A DNA stretch of 64,000 nucleotides from Harmothoe impar (GCA_947462335.1 OX381705.1:34495570-34559569); one strand, 5' to 3'. Positions 1 to 13,489 are shown, numbered from the stretch's first letter. Translations and numbers: made by a program. Notes: a model not told the origin generated them from the letters alone.

Positions 1-3000
1 GACAGGGGGCATACATCAAAACTGAGACCAATTTTGAGTACCTAACGTCTTTCTTCTTCACACCATAGTGTTGGGTGACCAGGGCGAGAGGGGATGAACT
101 GAGACCAATTCACCCCAAGTAGAGCCGGGGGTAAGGTTTTAGTAGGCTAAGTAGGATACCTGATACCAAGATCCTCATTCGTTCTTGCTTCATGAAGCCT
201 CGGAGGCCGGGCTGATACCAACCTGATGCAAAACTAGAATACTCTGCATAGGGTACAATCATTTGTTTAAAAAGTAAGAGTGCTTGTTCTTCAGACAAGT
301 ATTTACGTATGTCCTTTCTATGTGCAATAATGGTAATTTCAATCGATGAGATGATATTGGGGTTTTAATGTACAAACATTGCATATATATGACTCTACAT
401 ACAATTTTGATAAATAACTTGGATTTTAACTAAGTCTATGCCTTGGCAGGCATATCACGTTTCAGTTTGCCTACAGCATGTTAAAATCAACGCAGTGTTG
501 GTAGACGCTGCATCCCATTGTGTAAACTGTTTTAAAGTGTCACCTGCTCCTGATGATGGTGAGGTGATTTCTGAGAGAAAGTAGCTTTGTTTATTTCTTT
601 TGCAAATGCAATTCTCAGGTCACCACGTGTGCACATATGAAGCTATGCAATCAGGAGAAAGGGCTATCCAATCATACCTATCATAAGTGACAGCAGATAA
701 GAGAAGTTTCCAATTGTATTGGTGATATAATAGGTTATATCTAAACCAGGGGAAACCCTATGAAATTATGAATGATACTGGTTGCTACTTGGTATGTGAT
801 ATTGTCCAATATGGTGTTATATGGTGCTAAAGAATGGAAGCAATCAGAAGATGCTCTCACCTGTTCCTAGCCCACAACATCATACTAATCATGAATGGGT
901 CATGAAGGCAATTAGTTTACTCTATACTCACACCCACTGATGTGATTTGCAGTATATTGGGTGATCATGTTAAGAGGGTCTGTCGATTATGACCCAGCCT
1001 GGCCAGTACACCAGATGCCCTCTAAACCCCTTACATAATTACCTCCCACATACCTGCCCCACTCACCTGCCTGATACAACTACCCTCCATCCAGCACTAC
1101 TAGATTTTCCCACAGGTTCAGATTGACTCTAAATCTTGATATCAATTACATAGAAAATGTACTGGGGGAACTTGGTGGATTTTGGAGATAGAAAGACAAT
1201 TTCAAAAAAATTGGATTATGTATCCTATGTTCTATTTCACAGAAGAAAAGAAAATGACTATTTAATCATTTTCCCATCATGAAAAATCATGACCATGCAC
1301 TCTCATAAGCAGATTTCTTGCAATATATACCTTTCCTAAGCTTACTTAATTCAAACACTTTGTTAGCATGCATTTTCTTGGTGACATCATCAGCATACAT
1401 TGTACAACGACACTTCTGCATGGATGCAATCAGATAAGCCATTAATAAATAAGATAAGCACCAATACCCTCAGCTAGTAGTAGTAGATCGAAGTAGAAAA
1501 GTATATACTAAGGTAGTCAGGGTAAACTTATTACAAACAAAAAGCCCTGGGCATATTGACGAACTCATACTGCAACCGGAAATTAAAAGTCGGTGCCCTT
1601 AGCACACGGTTGATATCGCTATTTTTATACTTCGACATTGGCGTGATTTTGTAGATACGCTGGTGATGCTGTGTGGCCTTACCTATGTCGGTACATACAT
1701 ATCAAAGAAAACACCTGAAACCTATATGCGTCCGGTATTGCCTCTGGTTGTACAACAGCCAGTCAGCAGCTTAACACCAAGTTCACCTATATATTATGTA
1801 CTCGCATGAATAACCTCCAGGATGACAATAACTAGGAGACAGCTGGTGGGGGTTGGGTACAAGGGTTTGGAGGGTTAATGTAGAAACATATGAGCTTCAC
1901 TGTATCTATCATCGTTACTCTACATTGCTGAAATGATTAACCAGTCGGTTAAGGCAATATCACAGAATCAAAACCTGTGGTTGCGTTGATATCAGGAATG
2001 CAGCGTTTATAGGTTCAGTCCTGCCATTTGGGCCTTAGGTTGGCACACACACACATGTATTAGTGAACAGTGAGAGTACCCCCGTGGGCAATGTGGCGTT
2101 GAGCAGCTATTTAACGTTAGGCACTGAATAAATGGGGTGACGGGATTATCGGCGGGGACAGGCGGCTGGCTGGTTGGCTGATTTAGTGGGTGGTGGAAGT
2201 GGGTAAAGGTGCCACCTCCATCTGACCAGCATTACGCCCAAATGGCCGTGTGTGGCCAACTAACGACACCACGACCTGCTGCTAGCCCTCACCTCCACTT
2301 TTCTGACACAATAAAATCGTATGTGTGCCATAGCGAGGCTATTGTACATCCCCTCCACAATCCACCATCAGCTACTCTCTGCCCATTGGTGCTCCATAGG
2401 CCTACGGCCAACTACCACTGCCACCATTTGCACATACTATAGCCGACCTCCCATGAAGCACCCCCATAGAACTCCTGCCCTGACATGAGGCCCAGTTACA
2501 GGACTCACTACAGCACACAAGGTACAACCACAATTACTTGGGGAGCCAAGGGGAGTTTAGGGTGTTGGGCTTGCCATCAACAATTCATGAGTTTTTTTAA
2601 TAACTAGGACCCATAGTGAGTGGATTTCACTTGCACAACCTTACGGGAAATCCACACAGGGCATATGACAGCCATTTTGAATTTATAGGTGACCGAGCTC
2701 TGGGCTGGTTGAGAAAGATCATATCTCTGCTTCTGATCAACTTAGAAATGTAATTTTAGATTTCATATTGACATTTAACATGTTAACTCAAGTCTCAGAT
2801 ACATGAGGCTACATAAAGACCTGATTTAAACCATTCTATAACCATATCAATGGATGCCGTGGTGTAATATGTAGGCAGCCATCTTGAATTCATAATGAGG
2901 TGATATCACAAAGAATCAAGATAGTGCATACAATCATTAAAAGTTTTTTTCAGCTGTACTCAAAACTTATCCCTTTGGTTGCCAATTCCTTTGGCAAGTG

Positions 3001-3100
3001 GAATCAACTCACTATGGGTCCTAGTTATCGAAAAAACATACAAACTGTTCACGGCAAGCCCAACACCTGTAAGACCTATATTGGAGCGTTGGCTCCCCGA
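1..3100. other. No recognised gene or repeat
   Basis: AT-leaning unique-looking sequence. The short open frames show no recognisable domain or codon pattern. A (CA)n run lies near 2045-2055. Nothing here supports an exon. Confidence 0.5.
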
Positions 3101-3104
3101 GTAA

Positions 3105-3500
3105 ATGTTAAATCACAGTGGGAGAGGCAGTCTTTACATGATTCCTAACAACCCATGAGGTACAGCCACAATGTTATATCACACTTGGAGAGGCAGTTTC
3201 AACAGAACTCCTAATGACCTATGAGGTACAGCCACAATGTTAAATTACACTGGGAGAGGCAGTTTCAACAGGACTCCTAACGACCCATGAGGTACAGCCA
3301 CAATGTTAAATCACACTGGGAGAGGCAGTTTTAACAGAACTCCTAACGACCCACGAGGTACAGCCACAATGTTGAATTACACTGGGAGAAGCAGTTTTAA
3401 CAGGACTCCTAACGGCCCATAAGTTACAGCCACAATGTTAAATCACACTGGGAGAGGCAGTGTCTACAGAATTCCCAACCTCCCATGAGGCACAGTCACA
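3105..3500 (+). repeat. 66-bp tandem repeat array, about 6 units
   Basis: Units of about 66 bp carry the shared words CACAATGTTAAATCACACTG, GGGAGAGGCAG and CTCCTAACGACCCA, with a few substitutions per unit. The array stops where the inverted-repeat element at 3526 begins. Related words (ACTCCTAACCTCACACGAGG) resume just after that element at about 5530, so the element may have inserted into or beside the array. A weaker relative lies at 7490-7550. Confidence 0.8.
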
Positions 3501-3525
3501 ATATATAACCATGTGGTAAGAGGCA

Positions 3526-5524
3526 TGTCAGGCCCTTATCCCACAAAACGGCCCTTATCCCCCAAAAGACTATCGTTTTGGGACATAAGGGCTGAAATCA
3601 GGCCCTTATCCCACAAAAGTGGCCTTAAAGCACAAAGCCCTTATCCCACATAAGAAATGCCCTTATCCCACAAAAGCCCTTATCCCCCAAAACCCATATA
3701 CTGGTGTCATATCCCTACCTGCCCTTATCTCCCATAGCATCCCCGAATACCAACTTGCCCCTATCTCCCAAAACCTTTATATGCTGGTCTCATCTGTCAA
3801 CCTGTTCTAAGGTTCAAGTAGCCCTTATGTCCCAAAACCTATATGAACTGGTCTCACCCATCAACCTGTCCTTAAAATCAGCATCAAGTTTAAGTTGCCA
3901 TTATCTCCCAAGAAAATTATATACTGGTCTCATATGTCAACCTGTTTTCAAGTTCAAGCAGCCCTTATGTCCAAAAACCTATATACTGGTCTCACCCATC
4001 AACCTGTCCTTAAAATGAGCATTAAGTTTAATTTTAAGTTGCCCTTATCTCCCAAAACATATATATACTGGTCTCATCCGCCAACCTGTCCTTAAAAAGG
4101 GCATCAAGTTTAAGTTGCCCTTATCTCCCAAAACCTATATACACTGGTCTCACCTGCCAACCTGTCCTTACAAAGGGCATCACGTTTATGTTATGAGTTT
4201 ATGTTATATTATACTGGTATCATCTGTCAACCTGTTCTCCAGTTCAAGTAGCCCTTATGTCCCAAAACCTATACATACTGGTCTCACCCATCAACCTGTC
4301 CTTAAAATCAGCATCAAGTTTAAGTTGCCCTTATCTCCCAAAAAAGTTATATGTTGGTCTCATATGTCAACCTGTTTTTAAGTTCAAGCAGCCCTTATGT
4401 CCCAAAACCTATATACTGGTCTCACCCATCAACCTGTCCTTAAAATGAGCACCATGTTTACGTTGTAAGTTTATGTTATATTATACTGGTCTCATCTGTC
4501 AATCTGTTCTCAAGTTCATGTAGCCCTTACGTCCCAAAACCTATATACTGGTCTCACCCTCAACCTGTTCTTAAAATGAGCATCAAGTTTAATTATAAGT
4601 TGCCCTTATCTCCCAAAACCTATATACTTGTCTCACCCATCAACCTGTCCTTCCCAGTGGACACAGAGCGGTATATAAAGGTTTTGGGAGATAAGTTGGT
4701 ACTGAGCATATATGTATATATATATATATGGGATATGACAACATTATATGATTTTTGGGGGATAAGGGCAGGTAGGGATATGACACCATTATATGAGTTT
4801 TGGGAGGTAAGGGCAGGTAGGGATATGACACCATTATATGAGTTTTGGGGGATAAGGGCAGGTAGGGATATGACACCATTATATGAGTTTTGGGGGATAA
4901 GGGCAGTAGGGATATGACACCATTATATGGGTTTTGGGGGATAAGGGCAGTAGGGATATGACACCATTATATGGGTTTTGGGGGATAAGGGCAGTAGGGA
5001 TATGACACCATTATATGGGTTTTGGGGGATAAGGGCAAGTAGAACCGGTTGATGGATGAGAGCGGTATATAGAGGTTTTGGGAGATAAGTTGGTACTGAG
5101 CATATATATATACGTTTTGGGAGATAAGGGCAGGTAGGGATATGACACTATTATATATGGGTTTTGGGGGATAAGGGCAGGTAGGGATATGACAACAGTA
5201 TATGGGTTTTGGGGGATAAGGGCAAGTAGATCTGGTTGATGGATGAGAGCTGTATATAAAGGTTTTGGGAGATAGGTTGGTACTGAGCATATATGTATAT
5301 ACATATATACGTTTTGGGAGATAAGGGCTGGTAGGGATATGACACCAGTATATGGGTTTTGGGGGATAAGGGCTTTTGTGGGATAAGGGCATTTCTTATG
5401 TGGGATAAGGGCTTTTGTGCTTTAAGGCCACTTTTGTGGGATAAGGGCCTGATGTCAGCCCTTATGTCCCAAAACGATAGTCTTTTGGGGGATAAGGGCC
5501 GTTTTGTGGGATAAGGGCCTGACA
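3526..5524. mobile_element. Inverted-repeat element A with CCCTTATCC motif arrays (non-autonomous DNA transposon-like)
   Basis: The ends are inverted copies of each other: TGTCAGGCCCTTATCC at 3526, and its reverse complement ending at 5524. The match extends about 190-210 bp inward from each side. Between them the left half holds units of about 62-82 bp containing CCCTTATSTCCCAAAACC and ACTGGTCTCA on the + strand. The right half holds 44-45-bp units (GGGATATGACACCATTATAT, TTTTGGGGGATAAGGGC) in the opposite sense, so the whole element could fold into one large hairpin. No transposase frame is visible; every open frame inside is repeat-derived. A clear target-site duplication was not found, so the superfamily is undetermined. 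It shares its end sequence with the element at 9807-11216. Confidence 0.75.
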
Positions 5525-5569
5525 AGTCACACTACTCCTAACCTCACACGAGGTATATAGGATGCTAGG

Positions 5570-5695
5570 TGATAGCTGCCTGTTGAGTGGTCAATTTGCC
5601 TGTTGAGTGGCCATTTGGCCCCTGGGACTGGCCCCCGTGACTGGCCCCTGTGACTGGCCCCTGTGACTGGGCCCCTGTGACACCTTGTGACAGCT
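5570..5695 (+). repeat. Short tandem repeat, 13-14-bp unit TGACTGGCCCCTG
   Basis: About five imperfect copies of TGACTGGCCCCTG, preceded by two copies of CCTGTTGAGTGG. It abuts the 5' truncation point of the LINE that follows. Confidence 0.7.
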
Positions 5696-7147
5696 ATCTT
5701 TTCACACTTTTCATCTATTTAGATGTATTAGTTAACTGGTGTGATGAGAATCAACTTACAATTAATGCTAAGAAAACCAAAACCATGTTATATACTTATG
5801 AAGAGAATGTAACTTTACCCCCCATTAATGTTAAAGGTACAGAGCTTGAGAATGTAAACCAATACAAATACTTGGGAATTATTTTGGAGAGTAATATGAG
5901 CTTCAAGTCACAATTTCTAAAGACTATTAGCTCTGTTAACCAGAAAACATGGCTAATAAGGTATTTCAGAGAGCATATGGATGTGGATACCTCTGTATTA
6001 ATATTTAAAACAATGCTGTTACCCTACATTGACAACAGTAGTGTATTCTTATCTGGCATAAATCTGCATGATCAGAAAAAGTTGCAAATATTACAGAATA
6101 TAGGTATAAGAGTATGTCTTAGAATTAAAGATCCAATGTCAATTTCTGTAAAGGATATCCATAAGGAAGTAAAAGTATTACCAACAGATCTTAGAAGGCA
6201 ATATTTGCAAGGTATTCTATGTTATAGGTTAATCAAGTTAAATTCGCTCAAAATGGTTGTTAATCGGGTCACTAGAGCTGCGGATGGCCCACTGATAAAA
6301 ATGTATATTTCTCATACTGTAAGGGTACAGAAATCTCCCCCTGTGGATGCTTATAACTCATGGAATAAGATAAAGCCGGAGATAAGAAATGCGGACACAA
6401 GTATATCCTTCAAAAGTAAATTGAAGGCAAGTGTGGTTAAATTTTTTGAGAATGAATGGAGATACGATCTTCAATACACAAATCTCTAGGTTATATTCTC
6501 TTGTATTGCATTTACCACATTTAGTATTTATTGTATTTAATAATGTATTTAATAACGTATTTAATAGTTCATTTTATCACCATGAAAGCCCTGCATTGAA
6601 CATGCAACAGATGAACTTTTCGTTGGATTTATCCAACTTGGTGGGCAATTAATCAGAAATATTAAGTCTCTGTATTGTACTAGTATTGCTGGCTTCATGT
6701 CATATTAATTCATTACCTTCTTTTTGAACACATCTCATGTATGATAGTATAATATCCAAATCTCGACGTATGGAACTATGGTCACCCTGTGTACAGTAAA
6801 TTGTTAGAAAAAATTATTAATATGCGACATCTGTGAATTAATGAATCAGTTATATTATAAGTAAGCAAAGCATTTATATCACCTGGTATCATCTCATTGT
6901 TCATTCTCCACCCCCCCCCCCCCTCCCCAAGTAAAATCACCATGCACAACTTTCTTAAAAGAGTGCATAAAAAGTAGAATTGAAATGGAGGTGCTGTAAA
7001 CAAAATGCAAATTTAATACTGTGATTTCATTGTAAGTATCAACCTCTTCTGTGATCCGATTGAAACAAATGTAATTGTGAATACTTTTATATTTTTCGAG
7101 ATTACAGAATAAACTCATGTCAAATTGAAATTGATTGATTGATTGAC
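5690..7147 (+). mobile_element. 5'-truncated non-LTR retrotransposon (LINE), 3' end of ORF2 plus 3' UTR
   Basis: The open frame from about 5700 to a stop at 6489 encodes the C-terminal part of a LINE reverse transcriptase. It starts at the segment before the thumb (WCDENQLTINAKKTKTM, then YKYLGIILE) and continues into the conserved post-RT region (KLQILQNIGIRVCLRIKD). The YADD catalytic motif, the rest of the RT and the endonuclease are missing, as expected of a copy truncated at the 5' end during target-primed insertion. The frame is intact for about 260 codons, so the copy is not very old. About 650 bp of AT-rich 3' UTR follow, ending in a short (GATT)n run at about 7128-7145, a microsatellite-type 3' tail used by some LINE clades. 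Clade assignment (CR1/Jockey-like) is inference. Confidence 0.88.
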
Positions 7148-9460
7148 ATGAATGTGGGCATTCATTGGATCCTATGTGACCAGGCAATAAGCCTGCATGG
7201 GAATGGTAGAATATTGGCCCATTGTCAAAAATGCCAAAAAACACTAAAAAGTTAATATTCGGAAAATTGGCCGATTTGGCGAGAAAATAGGTCAGAATCT
7301 CAAAAAGAAATTGATTTTTCGGGAAATCTTAGAAAAAAAATTCTTTGAAAAAAAAATATCACTCATTAGAAAAAAAATTCACGTTGAAAAAAACACTTCA
7401 CTTTGAAAAAAACACACTTCACTTATTTTTTTAATTACGTGACCCTCCTGGGCCACCATACTACAGGACCCCTAGACGCCCAACACTGAGTATAGCCACA
7501 ATGTAAAATACAATCCTGAGATTGAGGCAGTGGCTGCAAGACATCTAAAGCAACATGGCTTGGGTGATGAGGCGGTGCAAGGGATGAGTTGAACACCCCA
7601 GACAAACACAGTGTAAAATTCTACAACTCACAATGAATTAGCGAAGACAAAGAATGAATACAATAGTGTGTTCTGCTTCACATTAATCACTGCTGAAGGG
7701 GAGCGTGTTCAACCAGGGAAATAATAGTAGGGTTGGAAGATATTGTACAACAGATGGTCCGCTATGGAGTAGCTCTGCCACAAATGAGGACATCATTACT
7801 CCACACTGTCGATATTATTATAGAAGCTATGTGAGTGGAGTTTGTCTAACATTTAATGAACATAGCATCTATGGAAGAAATTTATTTAGATGATTTAGAT
7901 TAAGATTATTTCCAACATTCATGGGATTTCTTATGTGACACGCCTGATTGATAAGAAGAAAATATATACTGATCTGTCATGCAATGTATGTATAGATTAA
8001 TTTTCATCAAGAGAAGAGACTGGTATAGGTTTGCATAAATGGTGTTGAGCCTTTTTTGGGGAAGAAAATAGGCTTGTCATCATTGAATGTAGTTTGCAAT
8101 AGCTTTTACTAGTGAGGAAAGTTAATATTGAAACAGACCGGTGTTCTTCAGGTGTGTTAACTGTCATAAAAATCACATCTGAATCTGGCAATAAAAGGCA
8201 TTTTAAGGAGAGTCGCTTGCTGTTACTGAGGCTATTTTAGAATTGAAGAAATAAAGTGCATTGACGCATAAAGGTGGAGGATAGGTTCACTGAACAGCAA
8301 AGGAAGAAAACGTTATACTTTCCCAAGCTATTTACTGATTCACAGATTCATTGCAGGATATTCAGCTCAGCCGTTTTCAGCAGAATTGAATCCAGACCCG
8401 ACTGAGAATGCTGGGAATACAATCTTCCCTGGTAATTAAGCGACAGCAACTTGCTTATTTTTCCAACCATCAAATTAAAAACGGCCATAACGAGGTAATG
8501 GGTCATGGGGTAATGTGGCCAAACGAGGTCTGACATGTGTAGCGTGAGGGCTGCTCACTGCATCTGCACAGTGTAATGAACTGCGGGAGCTTGTCCACCT
8601 TTTTCTGCTCCACTCACGCAGACAAATATCTCCCATTTTCTGCGTTTGGAATCATTATCAAACTGCACAATGAGAGATTCACCTCAAATTTAAAGCCGGA
8701 AAACATAACCATGCTAAAAACACGCGATCACACAAAAAAAGGGAGCGCGGTGCTGGATGCCCAGCTTGACATGAATGTGAGGTAATGTGGACTGAACTCC
8801 TGAGTCGATCTTTATAAACGTGAGCTGACCAGCGGCTAATAGCAGGGCGCAGCTTGCTAATCTGTGCCGACATCCATGGTGTGCCCAGACCCTGCATGTA
8901 AGCCACTAGCACACAGGTGGTTGCTCCAGCCCCTCAACTCACCATTGGTCACCCGTGTTAGCACAGGCTCGTGGGGTATTAGAGGTTTCTAATACCATTA
9001 ACGCCCTGCTAGATGGGTTACACAAGGGTTATCACATAGGGTTAAATACCCCCTGGTGCAGTCATTGGAACACCTGCCTACAGAGGTGAATATCAATTAA
9101 ACAATTTTCAATTGCACAATTTACAATCATAGTATGTTTTATGCTGGCATGGGATGCTGGATGGAATATATATTTTTCCTTCCAACTGCGGACTCAGATG
9201 ACAGCATTATAATATATATGAATTATGATTATATATACGTTATACACACAATGGCTCAGAGAAGAATAATGTCCTCTCCCGTGCCTTTATCAAAGATGCA
9301 GTCAGAATTGCAACCCATCCTTAAAACTAAAATAATCTTCCAGTCGTGTTCAAGCAATTCACCTTACTAGGCAGAAGGCACTATGTAAATTATACATATG
9401 CCTATACTTCCTCGCCTCTCCACACACATATAAGATATTTCTTAAATATCTGTAATGATT
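7148..9460. other. No recognised gene; A-rich and unassigned sequence
   Basis: 7280-7440 is very A-rich with repeated GAAAAAAA runs. 7490-7560 loosely resembles the 66-bp array at 3105. The rest has only short frames with no domain signature. Confidence 0.4.
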
Positions 9461-9467
9461 TAGTAGT

Positions 9468-9520
9468 TGAAGTTCAACGTTGAATCAATGTTGAATCAAC
9501 ATTGATTCAACATTGACAAC
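9468..9520. repeat. Palindromic TTGAATCAAC / GTTGATTCAA cluster
   Basis: Overlapping direct and inverted copies of the word GTTGAATCAA, including TTGAATCAACATTGATTCAA, make a short imperfect hairpin. It may be the remnant of a small inverted-repeat element; outer boundaries are not visible. Confidence 0.5.
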
Positions 9521-9806
9521 CATTTATCAATGGTGATGCAATGTCCTGTACCTACTGGGATGGCCGTACTCTCTATGTCCTATACAGCTGTAGATAATAA
9601 ATTATGAGTAACTAATTGACAATATTATCAGATTTTTTGTCGTTGAAGTAACTGCTCAATTTCACTGACTACCGGTAATAAAGATAAATGTTAACAACGA
9701 ATAAATAAATTTATAAACACATTATAATACTATGCCTGGAAGTTATCTTTCCCTCTCTCTCTTGGTCATTCATACATTCATAAAAGAATGATAAAATAAT
9801 GGATCC

Positions 9807-11216
9807 TTGTTAGGCCCTTATCCTTCAAAATTGCCCTTATCCTTCAAAATTATATACCTTTGTAGTATAAGGGCTGTCAGTCAAGCCCTTATCCTACAAA
9901 ATTGACCCTTATCCTTCAAAACATATATCTGGCACTTATCCTTCAAAATTGCCCTTATCCTACAAAAATGTATAGGTTTGTAGGATAAGGGCTGTCAATC
10001 AGGCCCTTATCCTACAAAACTGCCCTTATCCTACAAAGCTATATAATCATTTTGTAGGATAAGGGCAATCAGTCAGGCCCTTATCCTACAAAATTGCCCT
10101 TATCCTACAAAACCTATATATGATCATTTTGTAGGATAAGGGCAATCAGTCAGGCCCTTATCCTACAAAATTGCCCTTATCCTACAAAACCTATATATGA
10201 TCATTTTGTAGGATAAGGGCAATCAGTCAGGCCCTTATCCTACAAAATTGCCCTTATCCTACAAAACCTATGTGATCATTTTGTAGGATAAGGGCAATCA
10301 GTCAGGCCCTTATCCTACAAAATTGCCCTTATCCTACAAAAACTAGGCCCTTATCCTTCAAAATTGCCCTTATCCTACATCTAGATCTCTGCGGGGAGAG
10401 TGCATTCTCTAGTCAAGTTGCCAGGGGCAACAGACAGTTGTTGCCATCGGCGCTGTCGATAAGGTTCGTTATTGTCCATTTTACTCCAGTTTAGAGCAAG
10501 AATAGCTTAGATATGACTTCGAATTCGGAGAGTATGGGTCATACTACCCCAGACAAGATGTTTCTACCTTTCAATTTGCAAAGGGTTTCCAGAAAAAATG
10601 ACACAAAAAACTAAGCCTATTTTCTCTACCCCCAGTAGGCCTATAGGCCCCTGACACTGTTGCTGGAGATCTAGGGGCATATATAGGCCTACATAGCCTA
10701 CAAATACCAACGTCTCCATTTTCATATAGACCTATTATAGGCCTACAGTATTAGAGGACTAGAAAGAGTTTATGCCAAATAAACCGGCTTTTAAGCTGAA
10801 AAGGGGTGACATTTTTTACCCTCCCCACCCCCAAGGAGGTGGCAATTTTTTTAACCCCTCTCCTATCAATAGGCTATCAGTGCATGTTGCTATATGCATT
10901 GTGCCTTCCTCCAGAGCCATTAGGGATATGTTTTGTAGGATAAGGGCAATTTTGTAGGATAAGGGCCTGACTGCCAGCCCTTATCCTACAAAACTATACA
11001 ATTTTGAAGGATAAGGGCAATTTTGTAGGATAAGGGCCTGACTGACAGCCCTTATCCTACAAAATCGACTTTACATAGGTTTTGTAGGATAAGGGCACTT
11101 TTTTTGAAGGATAAGGGCCAATTTTGTAGGATAAGGGCCTGACTGACAGCCCTTATCCTACAAAACTATACAATTTTGAAGGATAAGGGCAATTTTGTAG
11201 GATAAGGGCTTAACAA
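9807..11216. mobile_element. Inverted-repeat element B with CCCTTATCCTACAAAA motif arrays
   Basis: The left end TTGTTAGGCCCTTATCC at 9807 is matched in inverted orientation by the right end, GGATAAGGGCTTAACAA at 11200-11216. Inside the left arm (9810-10380) the word CCCTTATCCTACAAAA and its reverse complement alternate about every 30-80 bp, with near-identical units of about 70 bp at 10060-10330. The right arm (10925-11216) has the same motif mainly as TTTTGTAGGATAAGGGC. A 540-bp central spacer (10385-10925) lacks the motif and has no convincing coding frame. No transposase is present. It is related to element A by its ends and core motif, but is a distinct subfamily (CTACAAAA against CCCCAAAA). 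Confidence 0.75.
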
Positions 11217-12035
11217 TTCAGGCAGTATTTCCCGATTTGCCACCACAATCCCCTTACTTGGTTGTTCATGTTATCTTTGTATTCCTTATCACTAATCGTC
11301 TTGCAGCAGTGTGCCTTGGTGCACAATGATAACAACCTTTGCTGATGGTTTCAACATGGACAGACCAGGAGAATAAATGCTCTATTATTGTAGGAAGGTT
11401 TGGCAGCTCGTGTGAAAGTAATTCGCTGGTCTTGGGAATCGTCCAGAGTAAACTGCCTCAGTATGAAAGCCCTATAGCTTATGAAATTAAAATCTCAAGT
11501 GCTTTGTTTATTTCTTAAGGTTATAATAATGGTGGTGTATGTTGCACCATAAACAAAGTCCTGCCTACTGGGTACACCAGGCCTATGGGAGTGAGTTGAC
11601 TTTGGCTGGGATGCATATTGATGACACTCATCCTACAAGTATAGGATGGAGATCAATACACCCGGCTATCTGAACAGTGGATGCCGTGTGCTGCCAGCCA
11701 GGCTGCAATCAATACAGATGATATTATCGAAAGAGGTGAGGCTGTGCGGGACTAAAGGGGTAAAAATATAGCGTGAGCAATGTGTAAAGAGCAGTAAAAT
11801 AGCCAGCAGATCTTGTGATGACTCGGCCGATACTAGCGGTAGCTGGCAGCAAAGGGTCTGTGTTTTGGTCTGAGGGCATCTTCGTGGTGTATTAGTAGCC
11901 ACTGGGACCCGACCCTGTAATTGCCCGTTTGGACACAGTAGGACTGCCTGAGTGGTCGGCAAAAGAGCAGCTCGTGACGCTATGGACGAGCAGCTCCTCA
12001 TTGTGCACTGTCGTGTACCCTGAGCAACTCGTGGT
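11217..12035. other. No recognised gene
   Basis: Unique-looking sequence. The minus-strand frame at 11666-12121 is low-complexity where it meets the pyrimidine tract and shows no known domain. Confidence 0.4.
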
Positions 12036-12039
12036 CGTT

Positions 12040-12960
12040 GCCCCCTCCCATCAGCCCTCTGACCCCCACCACTCTCAGCTCCCCCACTCACCCCCCCCCC
12101 ACACACACTGCACACACACACCCCTTAGTGCTCTCTCCCCCACCCTTGCACCTGCTCACCCCTCCTCAGCGACTCCCTCGCCATAGCCTCCCACCACATT
12201 CAGCCCCTCACCCCTCAACCTTCTCACCAATTCACCCTACCATAATATAGAGCCCCGATGTATAGCTTCACACTTTCTCACACCCAAGCTCCTCACCCTC
12301 TCCCCTCTCACCACCCAAGTACCTCTCACTTCCGCCACCCTCAGCCCTCTCCCTTCCAATCCCGCCTCAATACTCTTTCTCCTCTCATCTCCCCACTCTG
12401 CCGCAATACTCTCTCCCCTCTCATTTCACTACCCTGTTCAATGACACATCTCTTCTCATCTCCCCACCCGATTCAATACTCCCTCCCCTTTCCTCTCCCC
12501 ACCCAGCTCAGTATTTCCTCCCTTCTCATCCCCCAACCGACTCAATACTCCTTCCTCTCTCATCTCCCAGCTTGATCCAATGCTCTCCCCACTCACATAT
12601 CCCCACCAGGCCCAATATTCTTTCCCGCCTCGTCTCCCTACTCTACTGCACTTTTATCTCCCCTCTCATTTCCACACATGGCGCAATATCCTTTCCCAAC
12701 CCACCTCATCTCCCCGACCACTTCAGTACACTTCACCCTCTTATTATACCTGCCAGGCTCAACACTGTTTGCCCTTCTCTCTCCCCGCCTGGCTCAATAC
12801 TCTCTTCCCTCTCATCTCCCCACCTGGCTCAATACTCTCTCCCCTTTCTTCTCCCCGCATGACCCAATATTCTCTCCCCTCTCATCTCCCGACGGACTCA
12901 ATACTCTTCCCCCTCCCATCTCCCCACATGGTTCAATACTCTTTTTCTCCTCTGAACGTC
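12040..12960 (+). repeat. Pyrimidine-rich minisatellite, about 36-bp degenerate unit
   Basis: The + strand is almost entirely C and T with interspersed CTCAATACTCTCTCCCCTCT and CATCTCCCCACCTGG words, recurring about every 33-40 bp. Long overlapping frames in all three + frames are explained by the absence of A/G-containing stop codons, not by coding. (CA)n runs lie near 12100-12120. Confidence 0.8.
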
Positions 12961-13489
12961 CCATTCGCTACCTCTCTCGCCCTCCCCTCCGGCAGCACCT
13001 CACACTTCTCAACTCGGAAACAGGCCCACACCACTGCATACTGCCTGCAGGGCTTAATCGGATCATTGCCTTCTCAGTGGTTCTGACAATGGTCTGTGCA
13101 CCTCAATAAAGGCTGCTCTGCCGAAAGGTCGTGGCCGGGCGCTAAAGGCTGTGTACAACTTGTTTTCGGTGATAATCCCTGAAGTAACAAAGCTTGGATC
13201 ACTGAACCTGGGGACCACTGGGAGAGAGACCCATGTGCTGAGTCAGCTCTAGATATGGAGAGCAGCTCTAAGGGGCTGATTCCTGTAGTGTGTGACCCAT
13301 TTACTGCTCACTGATTGGATCGACTATTGCTCTACTTCCGGTCGCTGAGTTATTCCTCAGTATGCCCAATGCCTGATGGGGGTCTATAGATATACCATCA
13401 TACCATCCACATGCAGTCTATCCACGATGTTTGCATCTGCAATCCATGGTCGGGGCAGTATTTCATATCTGTGTGCTGCACTGATAATC
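12961..13489. other. No recognised gene
   Basis: Nothing supportable. The composition returns to that of the surroundings after the pyrimidine tract. Confidence 0.35.

Noticed and set aside
3619..5525. Frames with PLSPKTYI-type repeats on both strands
   Set aside because: They translate the inverted tandem repeats of element A and change frame with each indel between units.
9807..11216. CRISPR array, suggested by regularly spaced CCCTTATCC repeats
   Set aside because: Repeats are in both orientations, spacers are themselves repeated, no cas genes are present and the DNA is animal.
12038..13109. Overlapping + strand frames rich in Pro, Leu, Ser and His
   Set aside because: They follow a pyrimidine-only minisatellite in which stop codons cannot easily form; there is no domain or splice evidence.
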